Assembly (NCBI GenBank): GCA_937881525.1
Contig: CALGEE010000409.1
Location: 1-49,881, forward strand
DNA length: 49,881 nt
Direction: 5' to 3'
Source of the DNA: an uncultured Sphingomonadales bacterium
GTDB lineage: Bacteria; Pseudomonadota; Alphaproteobacteria; Sphingomonadales; Sphingomonadaceae
This document shows, in pieces, positions 9,650 to 19,083 of this stretch. Both the position numbers and the translations under genes were made by a program. The notes below the pieces were generated by a model. That model saw only the letters and a list, made by a program, of their open reading frames with translations. It did no database searches and was not told the DNA's origin. Each line of letters opens with the position of its first letter. The stretch's first letter is position 1.

Positions 9650-11680
9650 ATGGCAAGCGCACGCAAGATTTCGAAACAACGAAGCCCAATGGGAACGTGG
9701 TTTTACCGTGTCGTCAAAGCGGGCGTTATCGCTACTTTTCTAAGTCTTCTGGTGCTTGGCATTTTCGTCGCCATCGCACGCAGCGAAATCGACAGCTTTG
9801 AAGATTTGAAGGCATCGCCGAATGGGCAGATGATCCGCATACGTGCAGCCGATGGCACGGTCATTCAATCGCTTGGCCCGAGCTTCGGCCGTTGGCTTAC
9901 GATTAATCAACTGCCGTCTGAAATGAGGGATGCAATGGTCGCGGTGGAGGATCGCCGTTACTATATGCATCCTGGCGTTGACCCAATCGGCATAACGCGG
10001 TCATTTTACGCGCGGGCAGTGCAAGGCCGCTGGACCCAAGGTGGCTCAACCATCACACAGCAGCTTGCGCGCAACATATATTTGAACAGCGACAAGGAGT
10101 TCGGGCGTAAGATCCGCGAAATCATTCTGGCGCTGGCGATGGAAACCAAATTTTCCAAAGACCAAATCCTCGAATTGTATCTGAACAAAGTCTATTTCGG
10201 CGGCGGCGCTTATGGCATTGATGCTGCGAGCCGGAAATTCTTCGACCATGGCGCTGAAGATATCAGCCTGGCCGAAGCCGCCATCATTGCTGGCCTCGTC
10301 AAGGCACCCTCGCGTTACGCTCCAACGGCCAATGCGCAAGCGGCGGTCGATCGTGCCGAAGTCGTTGTTGCCGTCATGCAAGATGCAGGCATGATTACCG
10401 CAACAGAAGCGGCAGGCGTTAAACCAGCCGATGTAAAGCTCGCCGCAGGATCGCCGCAGGATAGCGTACGCTACTTCACGGATTGGATTTTGCCGCAACT
10501 GAACGGCCTTATTGATGAAACCGAAGAGCCTATCGATGTCTGGACAACGCTTGACCTCAAAATGCAGCGCGCAGCGACCGCAGCAATAGCCGCAAATGTC
10601 ACGCGCGGCGCACAGGGCGCCTTGGTCTCGATCGATCGCGATGGCGCGGTTAAGGCTATGGTCGGTGGAACAGACTATGTCTCCAGCAACTATAACCGCG
10701 CGGTAACTGCAGTCCGGCAACCTGGCTCTGCGTGGAAGCTCTTCGTCTATTTGACCGCCTTAGAAGCCGGGTTTCGTCCCGAAGATATAGTCGAGGACAA
10801 GCCCGTCGAAATCGACGGCTGGCAACCCAAAAACAGCGGTGGTAAATATGCGGGTTCCATTTCGTTGCGGACGGCCTTTGCCTATTCGAAAAATACAGTG
10901 GCTGCGCAAATCGGGCAGGAAGTCGGTACCAGCAGCATCGCCAATATGGCGCGTAGATTCGGCATCACCACGCTCATCAATACACAGCCGTCCATGGTTC
11001 TCGGTACTTCAGAAGCGCGGGTAATCGATATGACCCAGGCGTTTGCCGCCGTCGCTGCCAAGGGACGTAAAGTTACCCCTTATGGCATATCCAAAGTCAC
11101 CACGATTGACGGCGAGACGCTGTACGCAGCCAAGCCTTCCGGTTCAGTGCAATTGGTGGATGATTGGGTTGCCGGCGCCATGACCGATTTGATGCAGAGC
11201 GCGGTCGCCACGGGCACGGGACGCGCAGCCAACATCGGGCGACCCGTTGCGGGCAAGACAGGCACAACGTCAAGCAACAAGGATGGTTGGTTTCTGGGCT
11301 TTTCCAGCGGACTTACCACTGGTGTATGGATGGGCCGCGATGATGCGCGGTCAATTGGCGGGCTTGAAGGCGGGCGTGCCCCAGCGCAAGCATGGGCGTC
11401 ATATATGCGCATTGCGGTAGCAAATCGCCCCGTTGAAAAATTCGCGACTGAAGTCACGTTCCCCGAAAGGCTTGAAGGCGAAGAGCCGTTGCTTGGCGAA
11501 GAAGAGCTGCTGCAGCTGGATGAAAACGGGATGCCGATTGAGGGTGATCCTACGATTGAGGACCCAGGCCTTGAGCCAACGGCTGAACCACAACCGCTTG
11601 ATGACGCATTTATTGAACGAGCCATCGGCGGACGGCGGGAACCTAGACCTGCGCCCGAAGGAGCGGAAAACGCCCGCTGA
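9650..11680 (+). CDS. Class A penicillin-binding protein (transglycosylase/transpeptidase, PBP1A family)
   Basis: Glycosyltransferase 51 motifs (VEDRRYYMHPGVDP, QGGSTITQQLARN) and transpeptidase motifs (SAWK, YSKNTV, KTGTT). Confidence 0.95.
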   Translation: MASARKISKQRSPMGTWFYRVVKAGVIATFLSLLVLGIFVAIARSEIDSFEDLKASPNGQMIRIRAADGTVIQSLGPSFGRWLTINQLPSEMRDAMVAVEDRRYYMHPGVDPIGITRSFYARAVQGRWTQGGSTITQQLARNIYLNSDKEFGRKIREIILALAMETKFSKDQILELYLNKVYFGGGAYGIDAASRKFFDHGAEDISLAEAAIIAGLVKAPSRYAPTANAQAAVDRAEVVVAVMQDAGMITATEAAGVKPADVKLAAGSPQDSVRYFTDWILPQLNGLIDETEEPIDVWTTLDLKMQRAATAAIAANVTRGAQGALVSIDRDGAVKAMVGGTDYVSSNYNRAVTAVRQPGSAWKLFVYLTALEAGFRPEDIVEDKPVEIDGWQPKNSGGKYAGSISLRTAFAYSKNTVAAQIGQEVGTSSIANMARRFGITTLINTQPSMVLGTSEARVIDMTQAFAAVAAKGRKVTPYGISKVTTIDGETLYAAKPSGSVQLVDDWVAGAMTDLMQSAVATGTGRAANIGRPVAGKTGTTSSNKDGWFLGFSSGLTTGVWMGRDDARSIGGLEGGRAPAQAWASYMRIAVANRPVEKFATEVTFPERLEGEEPLLGEEELLQLDENGMPIEGDPTIEDPGLEPTAEPQPLDDAFIERAIGGRREPRPAPEGAENAR

Positions 11681-11704
11681 CTGCCGGGTCCCTTTTAACA
11701 AAAT

Positions 11705-12769
11705 CTAAAGCGCGTGCCCTGTTCGGCTTTTCTTGGTTTCAAGATAATGTGCATTATGTGGATTGGCGACGATCTTCAGGGGTAAGCGTTCCTCAACCGT
11801 GATGCCAGCGTCTTGCAAGCCGTCAACTTTTTCAGGATTGTTGGTGAGCAAGCGCACCCGTTCGACGCCAAGTAACTGAAGCATTCGCGCAGCGACGGAA
11901 AAGTCGCGGGCGTCTATGGCAAAGCCAAGCCGGGTATTGGCGTCAACGGTGTCAAAACCCTGATCCTGAAGCGCATATGCCCGCAATTTATTTATCAGGC
12001 CAATGCCGCGTCCCTCTTGCCGCAGATACAATAATATTCCCCACCGCGCGTCCGAAATTTGCTGCAGCGCTTCATGCAATTGCGGACCACAATCGCATTT
12101 GAGACTGCCGAGAACATCACCTGTTAGACATTCGCTATGCAGCCTGACAACGGGCGGCGAAGAGTCGCGCGTGCCCATCAACAACGCCACATGGTCGGAC
12201 GCATCGACGGCTGTCCGAAACGCTACAATCTCCGCATCGGCATTTGCAGCAACGGGCAGCTTGGCGCGCGCCGCAATGCGCAGGGCCCCGCTGTCGTCGA
12301 ACGCTGAGACATCTAGCGGGCTAACATAAACCGGATGCCCATGAGCGCCGTCCAAAACGAGGAACGCAGGGAGCAGACCGGCCAACCGCGCAAGCTCAAT
12401 GGCCACAGCCGCAGATTGGCCGTCGTCCAAGGCCAGCGCTGCAAAGGGGCCTTTCATCGGGTATGCGAGGTCAAGGCTTGGGTCGGCAATCGCCAATGCG
12501 AGGTTCAGGTTGAGGTCAGCCGGCGCCTTGATCAGCACCGGATGGTCGCCATCCGCCGCAGCGCGCTGATTTGTTAATTTCAGTGTCGCGGCGCGGCTTG
12601 CCGAAAGCAACATCGCGTGGACGCCAGAAATATCCTGCGCCGTTTCGACCGCCATTACGGTCAGCAGCTTATCCAAATGCTGAACGGTAACTGGCCAGCC
12701 ACGGCGCAGCGCGTCAATCGCGACCGCTGCGCGGCGCGGGTCTCCCAACGCTGCGCTGGGGCCGCTCAA
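11705..12769 (-). CDS. ribA: GTP cyclohydrolase II with N-terminal degenerate RibB-like extension
   Basis: VRLHSECLTGDVLGSLKCDCGPQLHEAL, LYLRQEGRGIGLINKLRAYALQDQG, RLLTNNPEKVDGL motifs. Confidence 0.92.
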   Translation of the reverse strand: MSGPSAALGDPRRAAVAIDALRRGWPVTVQHLDKLLTVMAVETAQDISGVHAMLLSASRAATLKLTNQRAAADGDHPVLIKAPADLNLNLALAIADPSLDLAYPMKGPFAALALDDGQSAAVAIELARLAGLLPAFLVLDGAHGHPVYVSPLDVSAFDDSGALRIAARAKLPVAANADAEIVAFRTAVDASDHVALLMGTRDSSPPVVRLHSECLTGDVLGSLKCDCGPQLHEALQQISDARWGILLYLRQEGRGIGLINKLRAYALQDQGFDTVDANTRLGFAIDARDFSVAARMLQLLGVERVRLLTNNPEKVDGLQDAGITVEERLPLKIVANPHNAHYLETKKSRTGHAL

Positions 12770-13572
12770 AAGGCGAATTCCGTCACTATAGGTGCATGGT
12801 CGGACGGCTTACCCCAGCCACGCACATGTTTGTGCACGATATGCGCCTTTGCTTTTTCCTTGAGGTCAGGCGTCACCCACATGTGGTCGAGCCTACGCCC
12901 ACGGTCGGATGTTTCCCAATCCTGAGCGCGGTAGCTCCACCACGTATATAGGTTTTTCGATGGGTCTACAAAATGCCGTGCAATATCCACCCAGTCGGCT
13001 GCTGCCTGAATTTCAGCCAAATGCTCAAGCTCAACCCGCGTGTGGCTAACGACATTCACCAATTGCTTGTGGCTCCAAACATCCTGTTCGAGCGGAGCGA
13101 CGTTGAAATCACCGGTCAGGATAGTCGGCTGGGTAACATTACGCGACCATTCGGCCATTCGCTTGAGGAAGCTTAATTTCTGGCCAAATTTCGAATTGAC
13201 CTCACTGTCTGGTACTTCGCCGCCAGCAGGAATGTAGACATTGTCGATCCGAACACCTTTGGCGGCGTCAATGTTGAGCTCTGCGCCAACATGGCGGGCT
13301 TCGCCATTGGCTTGCCAATCTTCGACACGGCGGTTGATCAGCGGCAATTTGCTAACGATGGCGACACCATGATGCATGGGCATGCCGTTCACAACAAAAT
13401 GACGATAGCCCAGTTGCCGGAACAATCCTTCGGGAAAAAGGCTGTCGATGACCTTCGTTTCTTGAAGACACAAAACGTCCGGCGCTTCTTCCTTCAAGAA
13501 CCGCTCAACAATGTCGATACGGGCGCGAATCGAGTTTATATTCCACGAGGCGATGCGAATGGTCTGGGACAT
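12766..13572 (-). CDS. xth: Exodeoxyribonuclease III
   Basis: SWNINSIRARI, LCLQETKV, LTGDFNVAP, RLDHMWVTP, SDHAPI motifs. Confidence 0.95.
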   Translation of the reverse strand: MSQTIRIASWNINSIRARIDIVERFLKEEAPDVLCLQETKVIDSLFPEGLFRQLGYRHFVVNGMPMHHGVAIVSKLPLINRRVEDWQANGEARHVGAELNIDAAKGVRIDNVYIPAGGEVPDSEVNSKFGQKLSFLKRMAEWSRNVTQPTILTGDFNVAPLEQDVWSHKQLVNVVSHTRVELEHLAEIQAAADWVDIARHFVDPSKNLYTWWSYRAQDWETSDRGRRLDHMWVTPDLKEKAKAHIVHKHVRGWGKPSDHAPIVTEFAF

Positions 13573-13631
13573 AGGAATACGGCCCTAGATGGCGGAAGCC
13601 GTTGGAGCAAGCCAGTGAAGGCACATCAGCT

Positions 13632-13674
13632 CAAAAAAGCAAAACCCTCATCCCGGGGGCATATGAGATGAGGG
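13632..13674 (-). terminator. Rho-independent terminator
   Basis: Minus strand reads CCCTCATC-14 nt loop-GATGAGGG followed by TTTTGCTTTTTT. Confidence 0.75.
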
Positions 13675-13750
13675 CTAAGCTTGCGTTCGTCACGCGGATA
13701 TCAACGATGATATTATTCCGTGGGCAACAGGGGGAAAACCGCACGAACTC

Positions 13751-13921
13751 TCAAACGCTCACCATCTCTTTATAGGACTGCTTTCCTGTCGTTGAGATGA
13801 ACAAATAGCTATCCCACTGCAGTTTGTCAGCGATCAGCATCGGTTCGTCGCCAGGCCTAAGATTTTCTGCGAACAGGGCGCGGGTCTCTCCATGTAAACG
13901 CGTTTTGACCGATCGGACCAT
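13751..13921 (-). CDS. Unannotated 56-codon ORF overlapping the lolA 3' end out of frame
   Basis: ATG at 13921 to TGA ending 13751: MVRSVKTRLHGETRALFAENLRPGDEPMLIADKLQWDSYLFISTTGKQSYKEMVSV. Internal ATG at 13840 gives 29 aa. No convincing SD. Confidence 0.3.
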   Translation of the reverse strand: MVRSVKTRLHGETRALFAENLRPGDEPMLIADKLQWDSYLFISTTGKQSYKEMVSV

Positions 13922-14480
13922 TATAGTTGATGTCGCTTAGCCGAAGACTGGTTCGGTTGTTTTTTGAATCCAGCGCGACCCATCCGTTTAACGTTAGACC
14001 GCCCGGAGCTCCGGGTTTGGTTACGAAGATCATAGTGATTGTGCCGAATTCAGGCCGTTTGGCATCGCGGACTTCAACGCTGATGATGTCATCAGTAGAC
14101 GAAGGAATAACCTTGCCATAGCGAGCGAGATCCTGACCTGGGTCAAGCAACGCGGCAAGCGGACTGTTGCGGATTGGCCAACGCTGCACTTGTTTTACCT
14201 CGTAATCCACCATGGTTAGCGCGCGGCCATCGGCCACGATTAGCAACGGTACATCCTTTTGATATTCAAAACGCACTTGGCCCGGGCGTTTTAGTAGCAG
14301 CTTACCCGTTAATACCCTTCCATTTCGATCCGTCTGGGTGAAAGCAGCCGACATCGTGCCAACCGCTTTCATGTGCGCCACGACGCGTGCCAAACGCGCA
14401 GACGAGGATTGTGCAGTTGTTGGCGCGGTCGCAACCAGTGCCATCGGCGCGAAAAACAGGGCATATTTCAGATATGTCAT
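13857..14480 (-). CDS. lolA: Outer membrane lipoprotein carrier protein LolA
   Basis: Signal peptide; MSAAFTQTDRNGRVLTGKLLLKRPGQVRFEYQKDVPLLIVADGRALTMVDYEVKQVQRWPI is LolA-like. Confidence 0.9.
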   Translation of the reverse strand: MTYLKYALFFAPMALVATAPTTAQSSSARLARVVAHMKAVGTMSAAFTQTDRNGRVLTGKLLLKRPGQVRFEYQKDVPLLIVADGRALTMVDYEVKQVQRWPIRNSPLAALLDPGQDLARYGKVIPSSTDDIISVEVRDAKRPEFGTITMIFVTKPGAPGGLTLNGWVALDSKNNRTSLRLSDINYNGPIGQNAFTWRDPRPVRRKS

Positions 14481-14544
14481 CTTTATTTCCTTGGACAGAG
14501 TGCGGCGGCCGTTATCGCGCTTGCCTTGAACCCCGTCTTAACGC

Positions 14545-16869
14545 CTAAATTGGGTCGCCGCTCCGGTCACGCAGCACTTCACGGCGGCCGATATGGTTCG
14601 GAGCGCTGATGAAACCATCCTCCTCCATCCGGTCAATCAGCCGCGCTGCGCTGTTATAGCCAATGCGCAATTGGCGCTGTATCCAGCTTGTGGATGCCTT
14701 CTGGCTTTCGAACACAATTTGGCACGCCTTGCGATATTGTGAGTCTTCTTCGCTATCGTCACCGCCCATGCCGCCAAAATCAAAGCCGCCCTCTTCAGGC
14801 TCCTCCGTCACGGCCTGGATATAATCCGGCTGACCTTGGCCACGCCAATGGTCCGCCACGCGCCGCACTTCATCATCGGACACAAAGGGGCCGTGAATGC
14901 GCGTCAGCCCCCGGCCACTCGCCATATATAGCATGTCGCCCTTACCCAGCAGTTGCTCTGCCCCTTGCTCCCCTAGAATCGTCCGGCTGTCGATTTTCGA
15001 TGTGACATGGAACGAGATACGCGTAGGCAAGTTTGCCTTAATGACGCCCGTGATGACATCTACCGAGGGTCGCTGCGTTGCCATAATCAAGTGGATACCC
15101 GCCGCGCGCGCCTTTTGTGCTAGGCGTTGAATGAGGAATTCAACCTCCTTGCCTGCAGTCATCATGAGGTCCGCAAGCTCATCGACTATAACCACAATCT
15201 GCGGCATCGGCTCGTAAGCGAGGCTCTCTTCCTCATATTGTGGCTGGCCAGTCATCGGGTCGTAACCGATCTGCACCTTGCGTCCCAATGGCGCACCTTT
15301 TGCCCCTGCGTTGCGAACCTTTTCATTAAAGTTCGCAAGGTTGCGTACGCCAAGCGAGGACATCATCCGGTAACGCTCTTCCATCTGCTCCACCGCCCAT
15401 TTCAGTGCGCGAATGGCTTTTGCAGGCTCCGTTACAACGGGCGACAGCAGATGTGGAATATCGTCATAGCTGCTCAATTCAAGCATCTTGGGATCGATCA
15501 TGATCATCCGGCATTGGTCAGGCGTAAGACGGTATAGCAACGACAATATCATGCAATTGAGGCCGACCGATTTACCTGAACCGGTGGTCCCTGCGACCAA
15601 AAGATGGGGCATTGGGGCAAGATCGGCAATGACAGGGTCACCCGAAATGTTCTTGCCCAAGATTATTGGTAATGCGCCCTTCTGCTCGGCAAAAGCATCA
15701 GACCCCACCATTTCCTGAAAAACCACAGCCTCGCGGTGCGCATTGGGTAATTCAATGCCCATAACCGTCCGTCCCGGAATTGTTGAAACACGCGCCGATA
15801 AGGCTGACATGTTGCGCGCAATATCTTCGGCCAATTGAATGACCCGACTCGACTTAATACCAGCCGCGGGTTCAAGTTCGTACATTGTAACCACTGGTCC
15901 TGGCCGCACCGCCACAATCTGCCCTTTGACGTGGAAATCATCGAGAACCGATTCAAGCAGCCGCGCATTTGCTTCAAGCGCAGCTTTATCAAGTTTAGGC
16001 GCGGAGATGGCCGGTGGCGGATCGAGCAACTCAAGCGATGGTAAAACAAAGCTGCCGAAAAAGTCGCCTTGTCGTGCGCCCGTCGCAAATGCCGCTTTTT
16101 TTGGTACCAGCGTGCGATCTTCGATAACGGGGGGCTTGCGTTGATCGGGCTCCACCGACTTGCGCGGTGGTTTAGGCTCGACAATCTGTGGCGGGGCCAA
16201 ATCATCGCCCATCAAGGCGTGGGCGTCCCCCATAACGCTCCCGAATTTCGGCATGGCGAGCGTTGGAATGCGCAACAGCGGCCGTTCAAGCTGAAGCGAG
16301 CGAATAACGAGCAAAGCACCGCCGGCCAACGTGCCGAGAATGATGAAAATGCGCAATAAGGTCCCGAATACGCCCTTGATTTGGCCAACAAGCGCACTGG
16401 TTCCATTGTCTAACAACAGCGCAATTGTTCCACCCCATCCGGCGGGCAGTCCGATGTCGCTGTTATGTTGCCAATAGGCCATGCCAAACCCGATCAGCAG
16501 CATTCCGATAAGGCATAAGACCAATTGCCGCCTCCACTGAGGCTGCGGCACATCCCGCCACAGACGTCGGGCAAAAACCAACAGCAGCGGAAAAAGAAAA
16601 ATCGCTGGCACACCAAAGACAAACAACATTGCATCGGACACATACGCGCCGCTCTGACCCATCCAGTTATGCTGCACGTCCGCTGCTGCGCTGTTAAACG
16701 CGGCGTCTGCAGCCGAATAACTGAGTACCGCCAAACCATAAAACAGCGCAAACAGCCCTAAAGCAGCGGCGCCGAGCAACGCGCCGCTGCGTATCAGTGA
16801 CGCGCGCATCATTTGACGCCAATTGGCCATGTTCGATTTCGAGGTAAATTTAGAAACGCGCGAGGCCAT
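14545..16869 (-). CDS. ftsK: DNA translocase FtsK
   Basis: 774 aa; N-terminal TM helices, Walker A (VAGTTGSGKSVGLNCM), Walker B (IVVIVDELADLMM), C-terminal gamma domain (YRKACQIVFESQKASTSWIQRQLRIGYNSAARLIDRMEEDGFI). Confidence 0.97.
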   Translation of the reverse strand: MASRVSKFTSKSNMANWRQMMRASLIRSGALLGAAALGLFALFYGLAVLSYSAADAAFNSAAADVQHNWMGQSGAYVSDAMLFVFGVPAIFLFPLLLVFARRLWRDVPQPQWRRQLVLCLIGMLLIGFGMAYWQHNSDIGLPAGWGGTIALLLDNGTSALVGQIKGVFGTLLRIFIILGTLAGGALLVIRSLQLERPLLRIPTLAMPKFGSVMGDAHALMGDDLAPPQIVEPKPPRKSVEPDQRKPPVIEDRTLVPKKAAFATGARQGDFFGSFVLPSLELLDPPPAISAPKLDKAALEANARLLESVLDDFHVKGQIVAVRPGPVVTMYELEPAAGIKSSRVIQLAEDIARNMSALSARVSTIPGRTVMGIELPNAHREAVVFQEMVGSDAFAEQKGALPIILGKNISGDPVIADLAPMPHLLVAGTTGSGKSVGLNCMILSLLYRLTPDQCRMIMIDPKMLELSSYDDIPHLLSPVVTEPAKAIRALKWAVEQMEERYRMMSSLGVRNLANFNEKVRNAGAKGAPLGRKVQIGYDPMTGQPQYEEESLAYEPMPQIVVIVDELADLMMTAGKEVEFLIQRLAQKARAAGIHLIMATQRPSVDVITGVIKANLPTRISFHVTSKIDSRTILGEQGAEQLLGKGDMLYMASGRGLTRIHGPFVSDDEVRRVADHWRGQGQPDYIQAVTEEPEEGGFDFGGMGGDDSEEDSQYRKACQIVFESQKASTSWIQRQLRIGYNSAARLIDRMEEDGFISAPNHIGRREVLRDRSGDPI

Positions 16870-17035
16870 GTTGGTATTGCCAGTATGTAGGAGGTCGCAA
16901 AGGACCGAATACCACCCTTTTCGCCTTCGTCGGACTTCCCGTCAAGTATTACAGGGCAAAAGGGGCACGCATGCACGAAAGCTACAGTCAAAATCCCCCT
17001 TTGAATCCGGCGCTTCCTTGCGGCATAGGTAGGAC

Positions 17036-18259
17036 ATGGAAAACAAGGCAGACGTAATCATCATCGGCGGTGGCCTTATTGGCCTGACGCAGGCTCTGGC
17101 ACTCGCTGCGCAGGGCATCACCAGCCATGTCATTGACCGCGCGGATCAAGCGAACATGCTTGACGCTGCTTATGACGGACGCACTTTTGCGATATCGAGC
17201 TCAAGCTACAAATTATTCGAAGCAATCGGGCTTAGCGATGCCTTGACGGGAAGAGGCTGCCCGATTGAGAAAATCTGGGTCAGCGATAGGCTAAAACCGG
17301 GATCGCTCGATTTCGCGCCAGCCGAGGATGACGGATTTTTGGGCCAAATGTTCGAAAGTCGCTATTTGCGCGGCGTATTGTACCGGGCTGCGCAGGAACA
17401 TGCCGCAATCCAGTTGCACATGCCCGCCAATATCATCAGCAAATCTCGCGATTCAGGCGCGGCAACCGTGACCCTTGAAAGCGGTCGGGTGCTAACGGCA
17501 GACCTGATGATCGTTGCCGAAGGCCGAAAGAGCGAAACGCGTGAAGAGGCCGGCATTCAGATCGCGCATTGGCAATATGCGCATCATGCGATTGTCGGCG
17601 CGATTTATCATGAGTTGCCGCATAACAATATCGCATATGAAATCTTTTACCCTACGGGGCCGTTTGCAGTTTTGCCCATGCTGGATGCAGAGGATGGTCG
17701 CCACCGGTCAGCGCTTGTCTGGTCAGTCAAATCGGAGGACGCTGCAGGCTATTTGAAGCTATCCCCGCGTGGGTACACGGCCGAGCTTGAGAAGGGCATG
17801 GGCGGATTGTTAGGCAAAGTCGAATTGTCCGCGCCGTTGTCGTCCTACAAATTGGGTTTCCACCATGCCGCGTCGATTGCCGCAGAACGGATGGTGCTGC
17901 TTGGCGACAGTGCGCACGGCATTCACCCAATTGCAGGTCAGGGGCTCAATCTGGGCCTTCGGGACGTAGCGGCGCTAACTGAGGTCTTGGTCGACGGCAT
18001 GCGTTTGGGCCTTGGTTTCGGCGATGCGCAGTTGCTTGATCGCTATGGCCGGTGGCGCAGTATCGATACATTGCTGATCGCGGTTTCGACAGACGGGCTG
18101 AATCGGTTGTTCTCGATTCCCGGAAAAACGGCATCGGCGGTGCGGCGTTTTGGAATGGCTATGGTGCAGCGCGCCGCGCCGGCGAAGGCGTTTTTCATGG
18201 CCGAGGCGCGGGGGGAAAGCGGTGCGCTGCCCAAATTGCTTCAAGGGGTGTCGCTCTAA
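17036..18259 (+). CDS. UbiH/UbiF-family FAD-dependent hydroxylase
   Basis: VIIIGGGLIGLTQALALA, ADLMIVAEGRKS, VLLGDSAHGIHPIAGQGLNLGLRDVAAL motifs. Confidence 0.9.
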   Translation: MENKADVIIIGGGLIGLTQALALAAQGITSHVIDRADQANMLDAAYDGRTFAISSSSYKLFEAIGLSDALTGRGCPIEKIWVSDRLKPGSLDFAPAEDDGFLGQMFESRYLRGVLYRAAQEHAAIQLHMPANIISKSRDSGAATVTLESGRVLTADLMIVAEGRKSETREEAGIQIAHWQYAHHAIVGAIYHELPHNNIAYEIFYPTGPFAVLPMLDAEDGRHRSALVWSVKSEDAAGYLKLSPRGYTAELEKGMGGLLGKVELSAPLSSYKLGFHHAASIAAERMVLLGDSAHGIHPIAGQGLNLGLRDVAALTEVLVDGMRLGLGFGDAQLLDRYGRWRSIDTLLIAVSTDGLNRLFSIPGKTASAVRRFGMAMVQRAAPAKAFFMAEARGESGALPKLLQGVSL

Positions 18260-18266
18260 AGTGTGA

Positions 18267-18932
18267 TTACCCCTGCGTGACCGGTACAAGGTGAATTTCA
18301 ACGCGACGGTTTGCCGAACGGCCGGCGGGGTCAAGATTGCTCGCCTTTGGCTGGCTTTCACCATAACCACGCGTTGCAAGGCGCGCTGACTGAACGCCGC
18401 GTATCGACAGATAATCGGCAACTGCCGAGGCCCGGCCTTCCGACAATATCTGGTTATAGGCATCTGACCCTGTGGAATCGGTGTGGCCCATCACATCGAC
18501 ATAGGTTTTTTCATATTGAGTCAGCGTCGATGCGACTTGGTCAAGCGTGTTGCGGAAACCAGCATCAATATTCGCGCTGTCGACGCCGAAGGTCACTTCC
18601 GATGGCATATCGAGTACAAGATTATCGCCTTCACGAGTGACGTTAACACCTGTGCCGGCCGTTTGCAGACGCAGTTTCTTTTCCTGCTCATCCATATAAT
18701 ATCCGGCGGCCGCACCCGCCAAGGCACCAATACCAGCGCCGACGATCTTTTCTGTACGATCGCGCTTCCCGCCGATTAAGTCGCCAAGAAGATAACCGCC
18801 CAGTACTCCGCCTATGCCACCAATTGCTGCTTTAGAAATCGTGCGCTTTCCGGTCGTAGGATCAGTGACGCAAGCCGACAATGGAAGCATTGCTGCAAAA
18901 AGTGCCAGCGTAATCATTTGGTTCTTTTTCAT
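18267..18932 (-). CDS. OmpA-family lipoprotein
   Basis: Start MKKNQMITLALFAAMLPLSAC (lipobox); glycine-zipper segment; C-terminal OmpA domain (VDVMGHTDSTGSDAYNQILSEGRASAVADYL). Confidence 0.92.
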   Translation of the reverse strand: MKKNQMITLALFAAMLPLSACVTDPTTGKRTISKAAIGGIGGVLGGYLLGDLIGGKRDRTEKIVGAGIGALAGAAAGYYMDEQEKKLRLQTAGTGVNVTREGDNLVLDMPSEVTFGVDSANIDAGFRNTLDQVASTLTQYEKTYVDVMGHTDSTGSDAYNQILSEGRASAVADYLSIRGVQSARLATRGYGESQPKASNLDPAGRSANRRVEIHLVPVTQG

Positions 18933-19083
18933 TATCTTCCCTTTCAACATGAGCATCGTTTAAACGACACCTGCGATGAACCTGTGATTATGATTTCAAT
19001 CGGTTGCATCCTTTCCCCATAACGCGATGCTATGCATTTTGTTGCCAAATGCCCCCTTTTGGTTCTATGGCGCTCGCGTCCTT

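Noticed and set aside
13857-13921. Programmed +1 frameshift joining lolA to the downstream 56-codon ORF
   Set aside because: The junction (AAA TCT TAG G) does not offer a good P-site re-pairing like the prfB CTT TGA slip, and LolA already ends normally.
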